NCBI GenBank assembly: GCA_017506865.1
Contig: JAFCMP010000490.1
Coordinates: forward strand, 186,001-250,000
Direction: 5' to 3'
Length of the DNA stretch: 64,000 nt
Source of the DNA: Tribonema minus
Taxonomy: Eukaryota > Sar > Xanthophyceae > Tribonematales > Tribonemataceae
Shown here: positions 10,959 to 23,500 of the stretch, piece by piece
How positions within the stretch are numbered: the stretch's first letter is position 1
How the letters are laid out: every line of letters begins with the position of its first letter
Notes under the pieces: model-generated
What the model was told of the DNA's origin: nothing
Seen by the model: the letters and a program-made list of their open reading frames with translations, nothing else
Database searches by the model: none
Made by a program: the position numbers and the translations under genes

Positions 10959-13900
10959 TGGTCACACCGATAGAGAGCAAGGATGCACTCAAGCTGCCGC
11001 CCTTCAGCGGCAAGCAAGAGCACTGGAGACAGTGGTCCGCGAAATTCGCGTCGAGGGCTGCGTTAGTAGGGACCTATGAGGCCCTCACCAGTCCCATGGA
11101 GCCGTCGCAGCGGGAGAACCTGGCAGCAGGCGCCAAGGCCAAGCGCGACAGGCTGGAGACGCAGGCGTACGCGGAATTACTACTGTGCTGCTCGGACCTG
11201 GCCTTCTTCATTGTCGAGGGCACCGCGTCAGGCAACGACCGACCGGCGCGAGCGTGGGCAGCGCTCAACGACAAATATGAGGTGAAGTCATCTGCGCGCA
11301 AGACGGAGCTGCGCAGATTATTTTCAACTACCGTCATGTCAGCGGACCAAGATCCGGACGACTTCATCATGCAGCTCGACTACATCCGTCGGCAACTCAA
11401 GGACAACGGCGTCAACATCAGCGACTCCGACTTCGTCACCGACATCGTCGTCAAGCTCCCCATGATCTACTCCGAGCTCGTCACCCTCGTCGAGCAAGAT
11501 TTGGACAACCTCAGCCTCAGCGACCTGCGGATCAAACTGCGGGCGTTTTATCGGCGCAAGATCATCACGTCTCCCAGCGCGGACCCGTCGGAGTCCGCTC
11601 TTGCCGCTCATCATGCGCAGCGCCCAGGTGGCGCTAGCGGAGTGGCCCCCGCTGGTCGCGGAGGGCCCGCGGCAGCTGGTAGTAAGACAAGATGCGCGCA
11701 CTGCAACAAGCTGGGACATACCATCGACAAGTGCTTTGCATTGCACGGCAAGCCCCCGGGGTGGACCCCGAGGAAGCACGGCGGCCGTAGCACCTTAAAG
11801 GGCAAAAACAGCGGAGGTGGGAGCGACGACCAGAGCAGCAATGGCGACAACACGCCAGCTAACGTGGGCTTCATGGCGATCAACGCCTCATCATCAGCCC
11901 CTACAGCAGCCGAGGAATGGATCATCGACTCTGGCTGCACCAGTCACATGACCAGCTCGACCCAGGGCATGGTAAACGTTCGCCCATTCAAGACTGCCGT
12001 AACATTGGCAGACGGCAACCTGGCGCAAGCTACACACATTGGCGATCTTCCCGGCTTCATCGGCGACCAAGCAGTCACGCTCTTCGACGTCGCCATCATT
12101 CCCTCTATGGGCACCGCCAACCTGCTCTCAGTCACCAAGGCGGTCAGCCGCGACATCAAGTTCGTCTTCGACGGCAAGGAAACTGGATCAAAGGCACTTT
12201 ACGCCAATTCTTGCTTCGCTCTCGACAGAGACGCTCGAGGCCTGTGGACCTTGCCTATTCCGCGTGCCAACAGCACGTCGACCATCAACAAGCCGGCGGC
12301 AAACACCAAACCCGGCCAGTCCATCGGAGTGCAGCGGGAGGTATGCTCTTTCGCTAGCATGGCGGAGCCAGGAGGAGGGCATCACATCAAGCTAGAGGTG
12401 CACCTCTGGAGTCCAGAGCCGGAACGCAGTCTTGCTGCTGAATCGGGTAAGCAGCAACTGCTGGAGCCGCACTTTATCAAGGCTGCAGAGTCGGCTATGC
12501 AGCACATCCCGGAGCCGTACAGCCAGGCAGCCACAACAGCTAGCCAGCTATACAAGGAGCCGCGCACTGTTTCCGCTACCAAGTCGGCTAGGCAGCGAAG
12601 CGCGAGCACACTAGAGCCAGAGGGGGCTCAACTCAAACTAGCACGGCAACCACTCAGGGCGCTCTCAGTGCAGTCTTCACAACACGTCTCGGACGCAACA
12701 AGCCATCAAACGCAAGCGAGCGACGCTAGTGCCAATATCGGAGGGAGCAAGGAGGCGCAAGGCGATAAGCGACTTATGCCGCCACCTGGAGCACCACCGG
12801 CACCCCAGAGCGGGACCGGCGACCGCGGCGGGCTTCTCCGGTTCTTCTCCCACGCGCAGGTCGAAGGCAGTGACTTCTTCGAGACCTACGATCCAGTAGC
12901 AGCCATCACTACGGTCAGGACCCTCCTTGCGACAGCGTCATACTACGACTGGGAGCTGGAGCAAATGGACGTCGACACAGCCTTTCTCAACGCACCTGTC
13001 GAAGACGAGATCTACGCCGCTATACCTCCCGGCTACCATGAGACCTTCTCCTCAGGCGCATCACATGTCTACCGGCTTCGGCGCAGCCTATACGGTCTCA
13101 AGCAAGCTCCCAAGAACTGGAACTCAGTCCTCAACCAGTGGCTGGAGCATGACTTCGGCTTCAAGCGGTCATCAGTGGACACGTTCCTGTACACCTGCTT
13201 TCAGGAGAACCACAACCTCTTTGTGGTCGAATACGTCGACAACATCATCCTCGCGTCCAACAGCAGCGGTCTACTACAAGCGTTCAAGGACAGCATCAGC
13301 CAGACCTTCAACGTCAAGGAACTCGGGCAGCTGGAGCACTTCCTCGGCATCCACATTTGGCGAGATCGCACCAAGCGACTACTCACCATGGACCAGACTA
13401 CCTACATCAAGACCATCCTCGAGAAGTTCAGCCTTGGGAGCAGCAAGCCCGTCATCACGCCCTCTGCCGATGGACCACTCTCCAAAACAATGGCTGCGTC
13501 TACATGGACAGATGCATCATTCATGGCATCAATACCATACCGGAGCGCCGTCGGATCACTGCTCTACTTAGCAGTGGTTACCAGACCGGACATCAGCAAC
13601 GCCGTGCGCGAGGTATCTCGCTTCATGCACAACCCTGGGCGTGCGCATTGGCAGGCATGCCTGCGCGTTTTCAGGTACCTCAACGGCACACGAGAGTTCC
13701 GGCTTCGGTACGACTTCTCCATAGCCGACAGCTTCCACCTCAGCGGCTACTGCGACGCTGACCACGCTGGAGACATCGACACACGCAGGTCCACCACAGG
13801 TTACCTGTTCACTCTTGGCGGCGCGGCCATTTCTTGGTGCTCAAGGCTGCAAGACACAGTGGCGCTTTCATCAACCGAGGCGGAATACATGGCGCTCACA

Positions 13901-14193
13901 GAAGCATGCAATGAAGCCATCAACTACTCAGCAACCTCGGCATACCTCAAACCAAGGCGACCACCATCTTCGAGGACAATCAAGGAGCCATCAAGCTGGC
14001 GTCCAATCCCATGCACCACCGCCGCACCAAGCACATCGACCTCAAGTATCACCACATTCGTGACCACATCGCCGCCCGGACCATCCAGCTGGAGGACGTC
14101 AACACCAAGAAGCAGCTGGCGGACAGCCTGACCAAGGGCGTAGGCAGCAGCACGCTGCGGGAGCTTACCTCTGTCATCTTCGTCGAGGCATGA
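10958..14193 (+). pseudogene. gag-pol: Copia Gag-Pol polyprotein lacking integrase, RT active site altered, frameshifted 3' end
   Basis: ATG at 10958, straddling the LTR end. In order: gag domain (residues about 10-200), zinc knuckle CAHCNKLGHTIDKC near residue 245, aspartic protease active site (WIIDSGCTSHMT) near residue 320, reverse transcriptase from about residue 640 (DFFETYDPVA, 'LYGLKQAPKNW'), and RNase H (DADHAGD, 'STEAEYMAL') from about residue 930. Between protease and RT are only about 190 low-complexity residues where copia elements carry the HHCC/DDE integrase, so integrase has been lost in frame. The RT box, normally YVDD, reads YVDN (AAC at 13241-13243), which removes a metal-binding Asp. 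A frameshift near 13930-13960 separates the RNase H tail, whose frame ends with TGA at 14193. This copy cannot encode a fully active enzyme set. Confidence 0.88.
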
Positions 14194-14235
14194 GGTAATC
14201 GGGTGTACATAACAGCATCAGACCTCGTTTGGCCT

Positions 14236-14244
14236 GAGAGGGGG
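14236..14244 (+). other. Polypurine tract candidate, family B
   Basis: GAGAGGGGG directly before the 3' LTR, identical to the family A tract. Confidence 0.65.
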
Positions 14245-14965
14245 TGTCGAGACATTGTGCTCAGATGCAGTCCTTCAGAGGTCTTGTCACCTATCGAGAC
14301 TTGCAGCCTGAAGCAGACATCCGTAGTGTATGCGCAAGAGTGGTGAAATGCCCCCATTCCTAGGAGAGTCATGACTGGGTGCGCTTTCCTATGCGTTCAG
14401 TAGAACAGCATTGTTCTGCAGTACTATACTGCCATAGTTGAAGTTGACACTCCTACTTCAACTTCACAGTTGAACTTGAAGTTGCGCATCGGCCACATGT
14501 TGATTGGGGTTCGGCCCATTTGGGCTAGGTCTCGGCCCTTCGGGACATCGGCCCATTGTATCAGGCCGGTTCTATGGAGTTCGGCTTCTCTGGAGTTCGG
14601 CACCAAGCAAGGTTGCCTCACTCTCACCAATTCACTTCCTTCAAAACACGGCATAGCCAGAGTCTCTTCTTCTGCCACGTGTTGCCACTGCACAAGGCCT
14701 GCCAACACAAGACTGAAGCACTTCCAGCCTAGCTCCACAGAGAGGTACGTTAGGGCACATAGAGCACGCAAGCCACGCAAGGACTGGTACTGGGGCATAC
14801 GCCTGACATAGTCCTCCTTGGTGCGATACTGTTGCTGCTCTCCCCTACTCACCTCGTTCGTGTGAGTGTGCGCCTTTGCGCGAACGGCTAGGAACTTGCC
14901 AAGTCTGAGGCAATCGCAACCTGCAGAGAGGCATCCGCGCTCTTGATTCTGCAACGCTTCCGACA
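14245..14965 (+). repeat. 3' LTR, family B
   Basis: 721 bp, same length and nearly identical sequence to 10238-10958. It is followed by the right target-site duplication GACCC (14966-14970). Confidence 0.93.
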
Positions 14966-16503
14966 GACCCCCTGATGCCGAATAGTGACCCGATGGGAAG
15001 GTCGCTCGGAGAGAGCACAGCCTGCTGCTCCCAAGCACCTGTGGTCGGGTTCCGTTCGAACACATAGGCTCCTCCAAACTGGTTGGCTCCCAACTGTATG
15101 CGAAAACCTGCACCGACCACTGCATACGTACCACTTACAGATACAGCTGAGCGGAAATTATCAATTGGCACTCCATCGCTCGCAACCATTCTCGTCTTCT
15201 CCTCCCATGCACCTGTGCTCGAATTGCGCTCGAAAACGTACGCAGCACCAGCATCTTGAAGCCCTCCTGGATCAACACCGTACGCTCCAACGACAACATA
15301 AGTCCCACTCACGGATACGCTATAGCCAAACGCGCTATTGCCGTAGGTAGCACTTGGTATCAGAAAGGACTTCTCTTCCCATTCTCCTGTTCCTGTGTTC
15401 AATTCCAGCATGTAAACACCTCCTGCGCCACTCAATCCAGAAGGGGACTTGTTTGTCGCACCGACAGCTGCGTACCTGCCGTCCACTGCCACACCAGCCC
15501 CGAAGTTATTTCCAGCTGTGGCATCACTCGCTTTCAGTGCAGCCGCCTCGTACAAGATGCTGGGGACACCCATGCTGATTTGAGTACCCGTCGCACTCAT
15601 CACCGTATAAGTGTTTGTAAGAACGTCTTTCGCTCTCACGAAAAGGTAAGGCGACGTTCCTGCAGGTAAGCCTGAAGGGTACATAGTCTGAGATGCTGTC
15701 TGGCCCTTCAGCAGGCACACGTTTCCCATCGTGCCTGCCGAAGAGTTGGTCGCACACCACGACAGGTAGTACACATAGTTGGCATTCGTGCCAGGCGTAG
15801 TCATCGTCACCGCGACCACCGCCGTCGTTGACGCTGCAGAAGTGATCGATACAGTGCTCCCACTCGGCGCACTCCCGATTCCCAAAGTCACGAGCTGTAC
15901 TCCTGTCGTCGACATAAAACTGTACGTATTTGTGTTCAAGTTCTGCACTCTAACAAAGAGGTTGCTCGTCGTAGAGGGAGCGAGAAGTGTCAGGGACACG
16001 TTCTGAGAGGCGGATCCTGTGAGGTACGTCAAATTCGTCATCACTCCTCCTGTCGAGTTGGTGGGAGACGAACTGAGGTAGCGGAGGTAAACCGAGTCGG
16101 TACCCACAGTCGTCATCGTCACTGTGACATTCGCCGAGGTCGAGGTCACCGATGTAGGCGTGCCCACAGTCCCGCCTGCCGGTGCGACACCGGCGGTGGT
16201 GGTCAGAGTGACCCCTGTCGTCGTCATGAACGTGTACGTTAAGTCGGTGATGTTCTGGGCGCGTACAAATGGGTAGAGTGTCGTTTTGGCTCTCAGTCCG
16301 GTCAACGAGGGAACCTGAGATGCCGTCTGCGCCGCGAGACCATACAGATTCGTCATCACCCCTGCTGTCGAGTTCGTCGGAGAGCCCGACAAGTAGTAGT
16401 TCCACTGCCCCACAGCGCCGAGCGTGGTCATCGTGATAGTCGCTTTCGCGGTCAATGGCGTGATCGACGAGACCGCGATGGACCCTCCGTTGGGAGTGGC
16501 CAT

Positions 16504-16788
16504 TGTAGGTTACCTCCGTTACTGAACATGATTCGAAAATAATGCTCAAAAAGGTGACAATCACCGCTCTCGTACAATGCGTATCGCAAGTCACAGGTGA
16601 CCCTCCACGCACGCGATGATGACTGCGAGCCGCACCTGTTGCATTCAGTGTAGTAATACATTGCGATGAAAAGCGCAGTTGAGCCAGGCAGTCACAAGTC
16701 AGTCGCGCCAGGCACATAATCTTAGCGCTCGTTCATCGGCAGTGTTTTATTTACAAAGTCGGCCTCGAGACTCAACACTACCGTACGG
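16504..16788. other. Spacer between FG-GAP gene and MULE-like element
   Basis: No convincing coding region. AT-rich stretches such as 'GTTTTATTTAC' near 16742 could be 3'-processing sequence for the minus-strand transposase that ends at 16789. I found no terminal inverted repeat by eye. Confidence 0.4.
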
Positions 16789-19700
16789 TCACTGTCCCTT
16801 TGCCCGGCCCGTCTGCGCGTCCTGAGGGCGCATTACGTCTGTGACATCAATCTTTGCCTGCTTCCTCCTGTAGGCTCTCCCCGCTCCGGGCTGCCGCGCA
16901 TCAGTGAGCTGGCTCAGCATGGAGGGCATGTCACGACGCTTCGTAGGCACCACCGGAATCACCACGAGCGTCCTAGCCACGCTCTCGTCCAGCAGCTGCA
17001 TCTGCGCTGTCGTGGCAGCAGCGTCCGAGTCCACAACAGCGCTGCCGACCGCCAGGATGACGTCGTGCGGCAGAACGTCGCGCGCGTACCGCAGCGGTGG
17101 AGTCCACACGCTGCCCGTTATGCAGCCGCTCGCGATGCTGTAGGAGTTCTCCTTGAGCCCGAGGTTCTCACTGACCAGAGAGGGCACGCGCCGCAGGTTG
17201 ATGTTGCACGCCACGCCCACGCCCAGAGTGACTCTGTACGCGATGGGCTCTGACTGCGTACCTGCATCCGCGGCTGAGGCCACCGAACCCCCAGCCGCGG
17301 CAGCGGCGTCGGGCGTGCTTGTCGCAGGCGCGCTCGTCGCATTGCCTTGCGCATTGCCTTGCGCACGCGACTGCAGCCGCGCCTGCACCTGCTGCCAAGT
17401 CGAGTTGAGGTCGTACAGGACAGCGTCTCTGGCCTCGCCGACGGACTTCTTGCGCTCGATCTGGTACAGGTACGCCTTGATGCGACTCTGCTGGTTGCAC
17501 GCGCTGCCGTACACACCCGTGTAGGCCTGCACCGCATGGATGTGCTTACATCCATCGCGCGAGTTGCCGCGCCACTTGAAATCGCCACAGAGGTAGCAAG
17601 TGTTCGCCACCGGATCGACGACGTAGTAGCCGTCCCGCTCGTCCGGCATGTCTGTGGGCTTGAGCATCTCATGGCGACGGTCGAAAGCCGTGCCCGCCGT
17701 CTGTTGCAGGCGCGCTGTGACCCTAGCCCCCTGGCTCTGAGCGTCAGTCGTTACCCTCGTCACGCCCGCCCTGACGTGGTAGTACTTGGGCACCGTGATG
17801 ACGATGGCTGACTTCTCGCCCGGCTCCACGCCTCCCGTCAGGTTGACCCAGCGCCCTTCGATCGAACGCGCAAGATGTCACCGGGCAGCCGCGCACCATC
17901 CTTCTCACGGTCTAGGCGCTGCATGACGAAGAAGCCGAAGTAGGTCATGCGGTTGGACGCTGTCCCGCGAGCAGTCACGCCAAGGACGATCTCCGCTAAG
18001 TCGACAAAAGAGCCAACGAGTATGCCCTGAGGCAGCGGTCGATGAGCTGAAAATGGCTCTCAGAACTGTTGTTGGTCGACTGATGACCGCGCACGGTCCG
18101 GCTCAGGTAGTCTCCCATCGTTCCCTCCCATGGCGTTCCCGCCAGGCCCAGAGCCTCCTGGAGGTAAGCCACGACCGCATCAGCATCAGCATTGCCGAGC
18201 CTCCCCTCGATACCACATTCCTCCACCATCGCCAGCAGCTCCACCAGCATCTGCTGGTACAGAGCCGCCGTCTGCGCTCGGAACAGCAGGTGCAGCGCCT
18301 GCTCGAACACAGCAAGCATCGCCCGCGGCACGCGCTTGCTCACTTGAAGGTTCTGCGACGACACAGAAGAGATGAGAGCGTAAATCTATTGCGTGTACAG
18401 GAAACATGTGGTCCGCAGAAGCCGCACGCCAGCTCTCAGAGGCTAATGCCGCGAAGAGCATGGATAACGTTGTGCGTGATGCTGTACAAGGGATGAGATG
18501 TACCATCGGACTCCAGGCAATGGCTGGAAAGCGGAGTGCTGTCGGTTACGTGTTCAACAACGACGACTACGATGCCCTTGAGGTCGCTAATGCTGCGGCC
18601 GAGCAAGTACGCGAGAGAGGTTTCGATGTCGATGTACGGCGCGATGAGTACTTTGACAAGGTCATCCTCGAGATCAACTCGTAGCTCACCTTTGTGATGG
18701 ATTGAAAGTTGTGGAACACGCACACGCTCGTCTTCATTCCCGCCCTCGCGAAGGCGTCGCGCGATGTTGATGATTTGTCAATGCCGACCATCGGTTGAAA
18801 CAGATCCTTGGCCGCGCACGGGCGCCACCGACGGTACGTGGATCCGTCGGCACTGAACTCCTCGAGGAAGGGGTGGGTGCACAGCGCGTCGGCGCACGGC
18901 ACCGCCGCCTGCAGTGACTCCGCCATCTGCTGTGTCGTCGCGCCGCTCTCCGTACTCGAGATGGACACTGCGAGCGGCAGCGTTCCGCCCCCAGGCGGAG
19001 AGCATAGCATCATCGACCATGGGCTGTGGGTCTCACTGGTGTCATGCTTGGCGTCAGAGCAGCAGAACGCCCGTCCGTGCTCGCTCGCGTGCCCGAGGGC
19101 CTCAAGAGTCGTCACCATGAGCTGCATCGTCTTGTCCGCTCCGCTCTGGTAGAACAGCACAGCAACGCCGTTGGGATTCAACGCTTCCGGCAGAGGGTTG
19201 CTCAGCGACAGGTGCCTGCCGCGTATCATGCTGTCGACAGCAGTGAAGCCGCCGGCGACATCGCCCCTCGCGAGCCGCGATGAATACGCCACGAAGTTTG
19301 ACATCTGCGTACGAGCAGGGACGAAGCGCGAGGTCGCCTCGAGGCCCTCCGGAAGTGAGGCCGCTGCCTGCGAAATGACAGACGAGCGCTGCAGCGGACC
19401 AGCAGCGGCGGCGCTGATGATGCTGTCTCGCACTGCCAACGACAGATTGAGCTTGTCGCCGTTGACGGGCTTCCACGTCCTGTCGTCTCGCGTGTGAGCG
19501 CCTGAGATGCGCAGTTGAACGACGCCTCGCCGAACTTGGCTGACGGTGGCAGAGATGATCACGCGCAAGCAGCAGAGATGCTGCGGCAGCCCTTTGCGCT
19601 CCTTCGCCGTCAGCGCTGCCCACGCGCACCCTAATGCGCAATCACCTGTCGTAGACGAGCACCATTTACCTCCACATGAGTTCCGTGCGCAATTGGCTCC

Positions 19701-20102
19701 GCTGCCGGACTTGCCTCGACGATTCGCGCCGTTGCAGTGCATCACGTAGTGCATGACCTGCAGGTCCTTCGGCGCTGGGATCATTGCGTACTCCGCATGT
19801 TCCAACAGCTTTGCGTGGTGCTTCTCGCCCTCCTCAGTGAGAAAGAAGACGTTATCGGGGCGATGCCGGAAAGAAGCTGTTCCTGCTCGTGTGCCATGCA
19901 GGGCGTGCTCGGTCACCAGCTCTTTCTTGAGCTCAAGCTTGCCAAACAAATAATTGGTTTGAGTGATTGCATCAGGACCAAAGCGCTCGATGAAGGCGAG
20001 CACAGCCGAGCCTTGGCTGATGACATAAGTGTCCGGAGCAACCTGCTTTACCGCCTGCAGCGCCAGCCTCTTGCAGCGGTCAAACTCGCTATCTGCGTTC
20101 AT
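16789..20102 (-). pseudogene. MULE-like transposase with SWIM zinc finger (copy A), decayed
   Basis: Chosen start is ATG at 20102; residues upstream look non-coding. Order on the minus strand: an N-terminal domain ending 'FRHRPDN', a Cys/His-rich finger region (around 19620-19730), first DDE aspartate in 'SDAKHDTS' (about 19050), second in 'GIDKSSTSRDAF' followed by 'VCVFHNFQ', intron 18353-18689, glutamate in 'NNSSESHF' (about 18055), then a SWIM-type finger (Cys...Cys...CKHIH, about 17540-17600). This D-D-(CxxH)-E plus SWIM order is that of MULE transposases, which act in the nucleus at terminal inverted repeats. The intron is phase 0 with GTGAGC donor and GCAG acceptor. Frameshifts near 18005 and 17850 break the C-terminal part. 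Copy B at 48-52 kb is homologous along its length. Confidence 0.75.
18353..18689 (-). other. Intron in MULE-like copy A
   Basis: On the minus strand the donor is AAAG|GTGAGC and the acceptor GTCGCAG|AACC, 337 nt, phase 0. It joins '...QSITK' to 'NLQVSKR...'. Copy B has an intron at the same protein position (49980-50204), which supports both models. Confidence 0.75.
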
Positions 20103-20520
20103 GGCTGCGTGGTTGTGAAAGCTGGAGAGCCAGCAGTGTGCAAAAAGAACGTGTCTGTGAGGCACGGAACATGATCTAGAACAAAACGATGTTTCATCTC
20201 GGCCGCGAGCGATCAGTGGCATCGCGGCCCAACATGTTGGCCGCGATGCACTCGCGGTAAGCAGCATCATCGGCAAGCGAAACCAACATGTCAACATGCA
20301 TGCACCGGCGAGCAAGTCAGCCCAGCGTGTGCGAACAGCACTCATGAACGCCGGGCCTGCTTTTTTTTGTAGTACAGTACACATCAAGACCTTCGTCAGT
20401 CGTGACCACGAGGATGCGCTGCCACGCGTCCTCGTGACCCTGTGTACCACACCCCTCCTACACATCCGCACTTTGATCACACCCGCTTCATGAATGCACT
20501 CGCTGATTTAGCCACCAGTA

Positions 20521-23500
20521 CTACACCCTCTGTTGTTTTTTTGAACTGCGCTGTTCCGTCTGTGTGTCTTCCATGAGTGTTGCATACTTCCGTTTGCGAG
20601 CGTCATCATCCGTTGTCACGTCTTCGGCGGCAGCCAGACACGCTGCCACCGCTGTTCTGGCTGCCATCCATCGAGCATTGGAGGCCTCCTGTCGCAGTTC
20701 GACATCACAATCGGGCCCAGCGAGCGGGATAGACAGCAGCCCCTCCAGCTCTCTCAGGCGTGCCAACCGCACATCAGCGCTCTGTCCCGCCTCCCGAGCG
20801 GGCGGAGCGAACGCGGCTGGCACGGGCAGCTCTCGACCATGACGCAGCTCGTACCAATCCTTCGCGTTCAGCTCCGGATACAACTGCAGCATAGCAGCAA
20901 TCTTAGGCTGCAGCCGCAGTGGACAACCTTCCTTGACAATCAAGCCGAGGTTCCTGTCCAACACGTCGTTCAGCACTTTGATCGACGCCGCCGCCGCACG
21001 ACACAGGCCCACAGCGGCCATCTCGCTCAGCACGTCACGCGCCGAATGCGCCCTCATCGCACTCGCGACGACGGGCGTCTCCCTGTCGTGTACGCCCTTC
21101 AAACCCATCGCCACACACAGCCGATCACACAGCGCTATGACGTGCAGCGCCGGCGCCCTCACCAGCTCGATCCCCCGGCTCGTATACACCCTATACGCGT
21201 CGTCTAGGAGTGCGATTTGCTTCTCGTCGCCGCATCCCTCGTGCTGTATGATGCGCTGGCACATGATCGCCGTCTTGTTCGAGTCCACCACAGTCATGAT
21301 GTCCAGCGTCACCTCTACGCCCGGTAGCATCGCCTGAGTGCGCGCCTTCAACGCCGCGTCCTTGACGTTGTCGCGCGTGATACCCAGCGCCTCCAGCTCC
21401 AGCATGAACGCATCCATCTGCTTGACCTTGGTGCCCGACGCTACCCTTTGAAGCTTAGTCCACGTCTCGTCGTCCTGCAGCACGGGCTCGACGTTCATCG
21501 CCGCCACCTCCGCAGCCCTGGCCTCTCGCCTCTCCTCTCTCACCTCCTTTATCGATGTCTTCAGCTGCTTCTCGTCCTCCTTGCACAACTCCTGCTCGTC
21601 CACGACCCAGTCGTAGCCTTTGAGGTCGGACATGCTCTTGAAGTACGAGAGCCATCTGCCGCCCGTCTCGCAGAAAGACCGCTCGACCCGATCGTAGGCG
21701 ATATTAGTCTGCATCAGCGGCGTCGTCCTGTACACCACTCGAGCGACGGACGACGGGTCCACGCACATCTCTGCAGCCAGCCTATCCTTCGTGTCCTCGG
21801 TGAATGCGGCAGCCGCACGGACGCCGAGCTCCATGCGATGCATCTCCGCAGTGTACGCTTCTCGCAACGTCTCCCCCGTCACGCCCTGCGTGTTGTCCAC
21901 CGCGGATGCGTTGACGCCGAGCCACACCTCGTTGCTCCTCACGCTGCGGAAGCGGCCTATCATCTGATGAGTGTCGCGCGGGGTGCTGACGCCGATTATC
22001 GGAAACACGAAGACGGCCTCCACCTCCGCCTCGTAGCTCGCGCACGCCGTGATGCACGGCGTGAATATGATGCACTGGTACCGGTCCCAGACCTCGTTGA
22101 GGTTGCGGATGTCGCTCATGTTCGCCGAGCCGCTGTGATAAAGCACTGCCCCCCCACCCCCGGCGGGACACGCTCCCTGTAGCAGCCTGTAGATATCGTG
22201 CGCCTCCGACTTGCTCAGGCAGCAGACGCCCAGACGCAGCCCCGCCGCTGCCTTGTCCAGCATCTGCTGTATCGCAAACTTGCGGTCCGACTGCCGCACA
22301 ATGCGCTTGATCTTGCGCTTGTGGAACACAATCTTCTCCAGCACGCCCGACACATCAGCATCGTCGATCGCCTTGCGCGTGGCGGCGGCGCGCTTCAACG
22401 TTTTGGTCGCCTCCTCCTCCGCGCCGGTCTCGGCCAGCTCTGTCGCTCTGCGCAACTCATTGTCGACATCGTGCGCCATGCTCTTGAGTGCGAGTCGCTT
22501 CATGATGTCGTGCACGGCGCCGTCCACGCCGATGTCAGCGTCCATGCCGATCACCCTCCTGCTGTTCACGACCAACTCCTCCGCGCGTGAGAGATTGAAT
22601 TGACGTTCGCTGCCGTCCTCCCCATTCGTCGAAGAGTTCATGGTGCTCGCTGTGCTGCGCACCTCGTCGAAAACGATCAGATCGTACACGCCCCTGACGC
22701 GGCGGATGCTCTCGTACTCCACCATGACATGAGGGTGATCGTCGGGCGTGATGAAGCCCTTCCCCGTGCCGCCGAACTCAGGCGACATGTCGTAGCGCAC
22801 TGCTCCGATGTTCTGAAGCGCCAGGCGCTCGCATGGCGCACTTGTTCGTGATGTGCAGCACAGTGGCCCCGTTGGCGCGCAAGTGCTCCACAAGCTCGAT
22901 CAGCCTCTCCGTCTTGCCGCTGCCCATTCCCGCTTGCAACAGGATGAACTTCTTGGTCAAGTTGATGAAGACACCCGATGGCAGGTACTCGTCGCCGCCC
23001 TCCGTCTGCGGGACAACGGGTTTCACGACGGCAATGCCCGCCGCAGTCGCCTCGGCGCGCACGTCCACGAACGGTATCGGCTCCTCAATCACACGCACCA
23101 ACGTGAAGCCGGTTTGTACATGCACAGCAGCGGTCAGGGCCTCAGCGAAGCCCTCGGGCACGTCGCCTCGAGACATGAACCCGTCCAGCATCAGCACACA
23201 CGCTTCCACGCCCAACTCCTCAGCCGTCTCCACCATTACCTGATGCGCGCGCAAGCGAGACAGCAACCTCGTGTTAAATGGGAGATTGATGGAACACAGA
23301 GATCGGCCGCTGGTGTAAAGGTGGTGGAAGCGTCTGAGGGGATCGATCGGGCGCACTGACGACTCGTCAGAGAGTTTGTTTAGGAGCCTAAAACTAACTG
23401 GGAAAATCCGAGTTCCAGCGATGAGTAATCCCTCAGTTTTCCCTGGGAAACGCCATCGCATCACTCGTCCTCGTTATACGGGCTGGCTAAACACGCGCCT

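Larger units (their letters stand above)
10238..14965 (+). mobile_element. Copia-type LTR retrotransposon (family B), integrase missing
   Basis: 721-bp LTRs at 10238-10958 and 14245-14965 start TGTCGAGA and end GCTTCCGACA. I noted only one difference between them (10348 region against 14355 region), so the insertion is young. A perfect 5-bp target duplication flanks the element. The interior encodes a Gag-protease-RT-RNase H polyprotein without an integrase domain. Primer site and purine tract are shared with family A. It lies in reverse orientation within the minus-strand FG-GAP gene. Confidence 0.95.
9185..16503 (-). pseudogene. Second FG-GAP / fibronectin-like repeat gene, split by a copia insertion
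   Basis: This paralogue of the gene at 1-6486 runs on the minus strand. Coding runs from an ATG at 16503 through about five fibronectin-like units and propeller blades to 14966, is interrupted by the copia element at 10238-14965, and resumes at 10237 down to 9185. Removing the element and one copy of its 5-bp duplication restores the frame exactly across the blade 'LFGIRGSVSGTYL', so the insertion broke an open gene. The 3' end is lost at 9185, where the gag-only LTR begins in the middle of a fibronectin-like unit. Residues resemble but do not copy the plus-strand gene. The ATG at 16503 falls inside what is a continuous unit in the paralogue, so the true N-terminus may be missing too. Confidence 0.75.
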
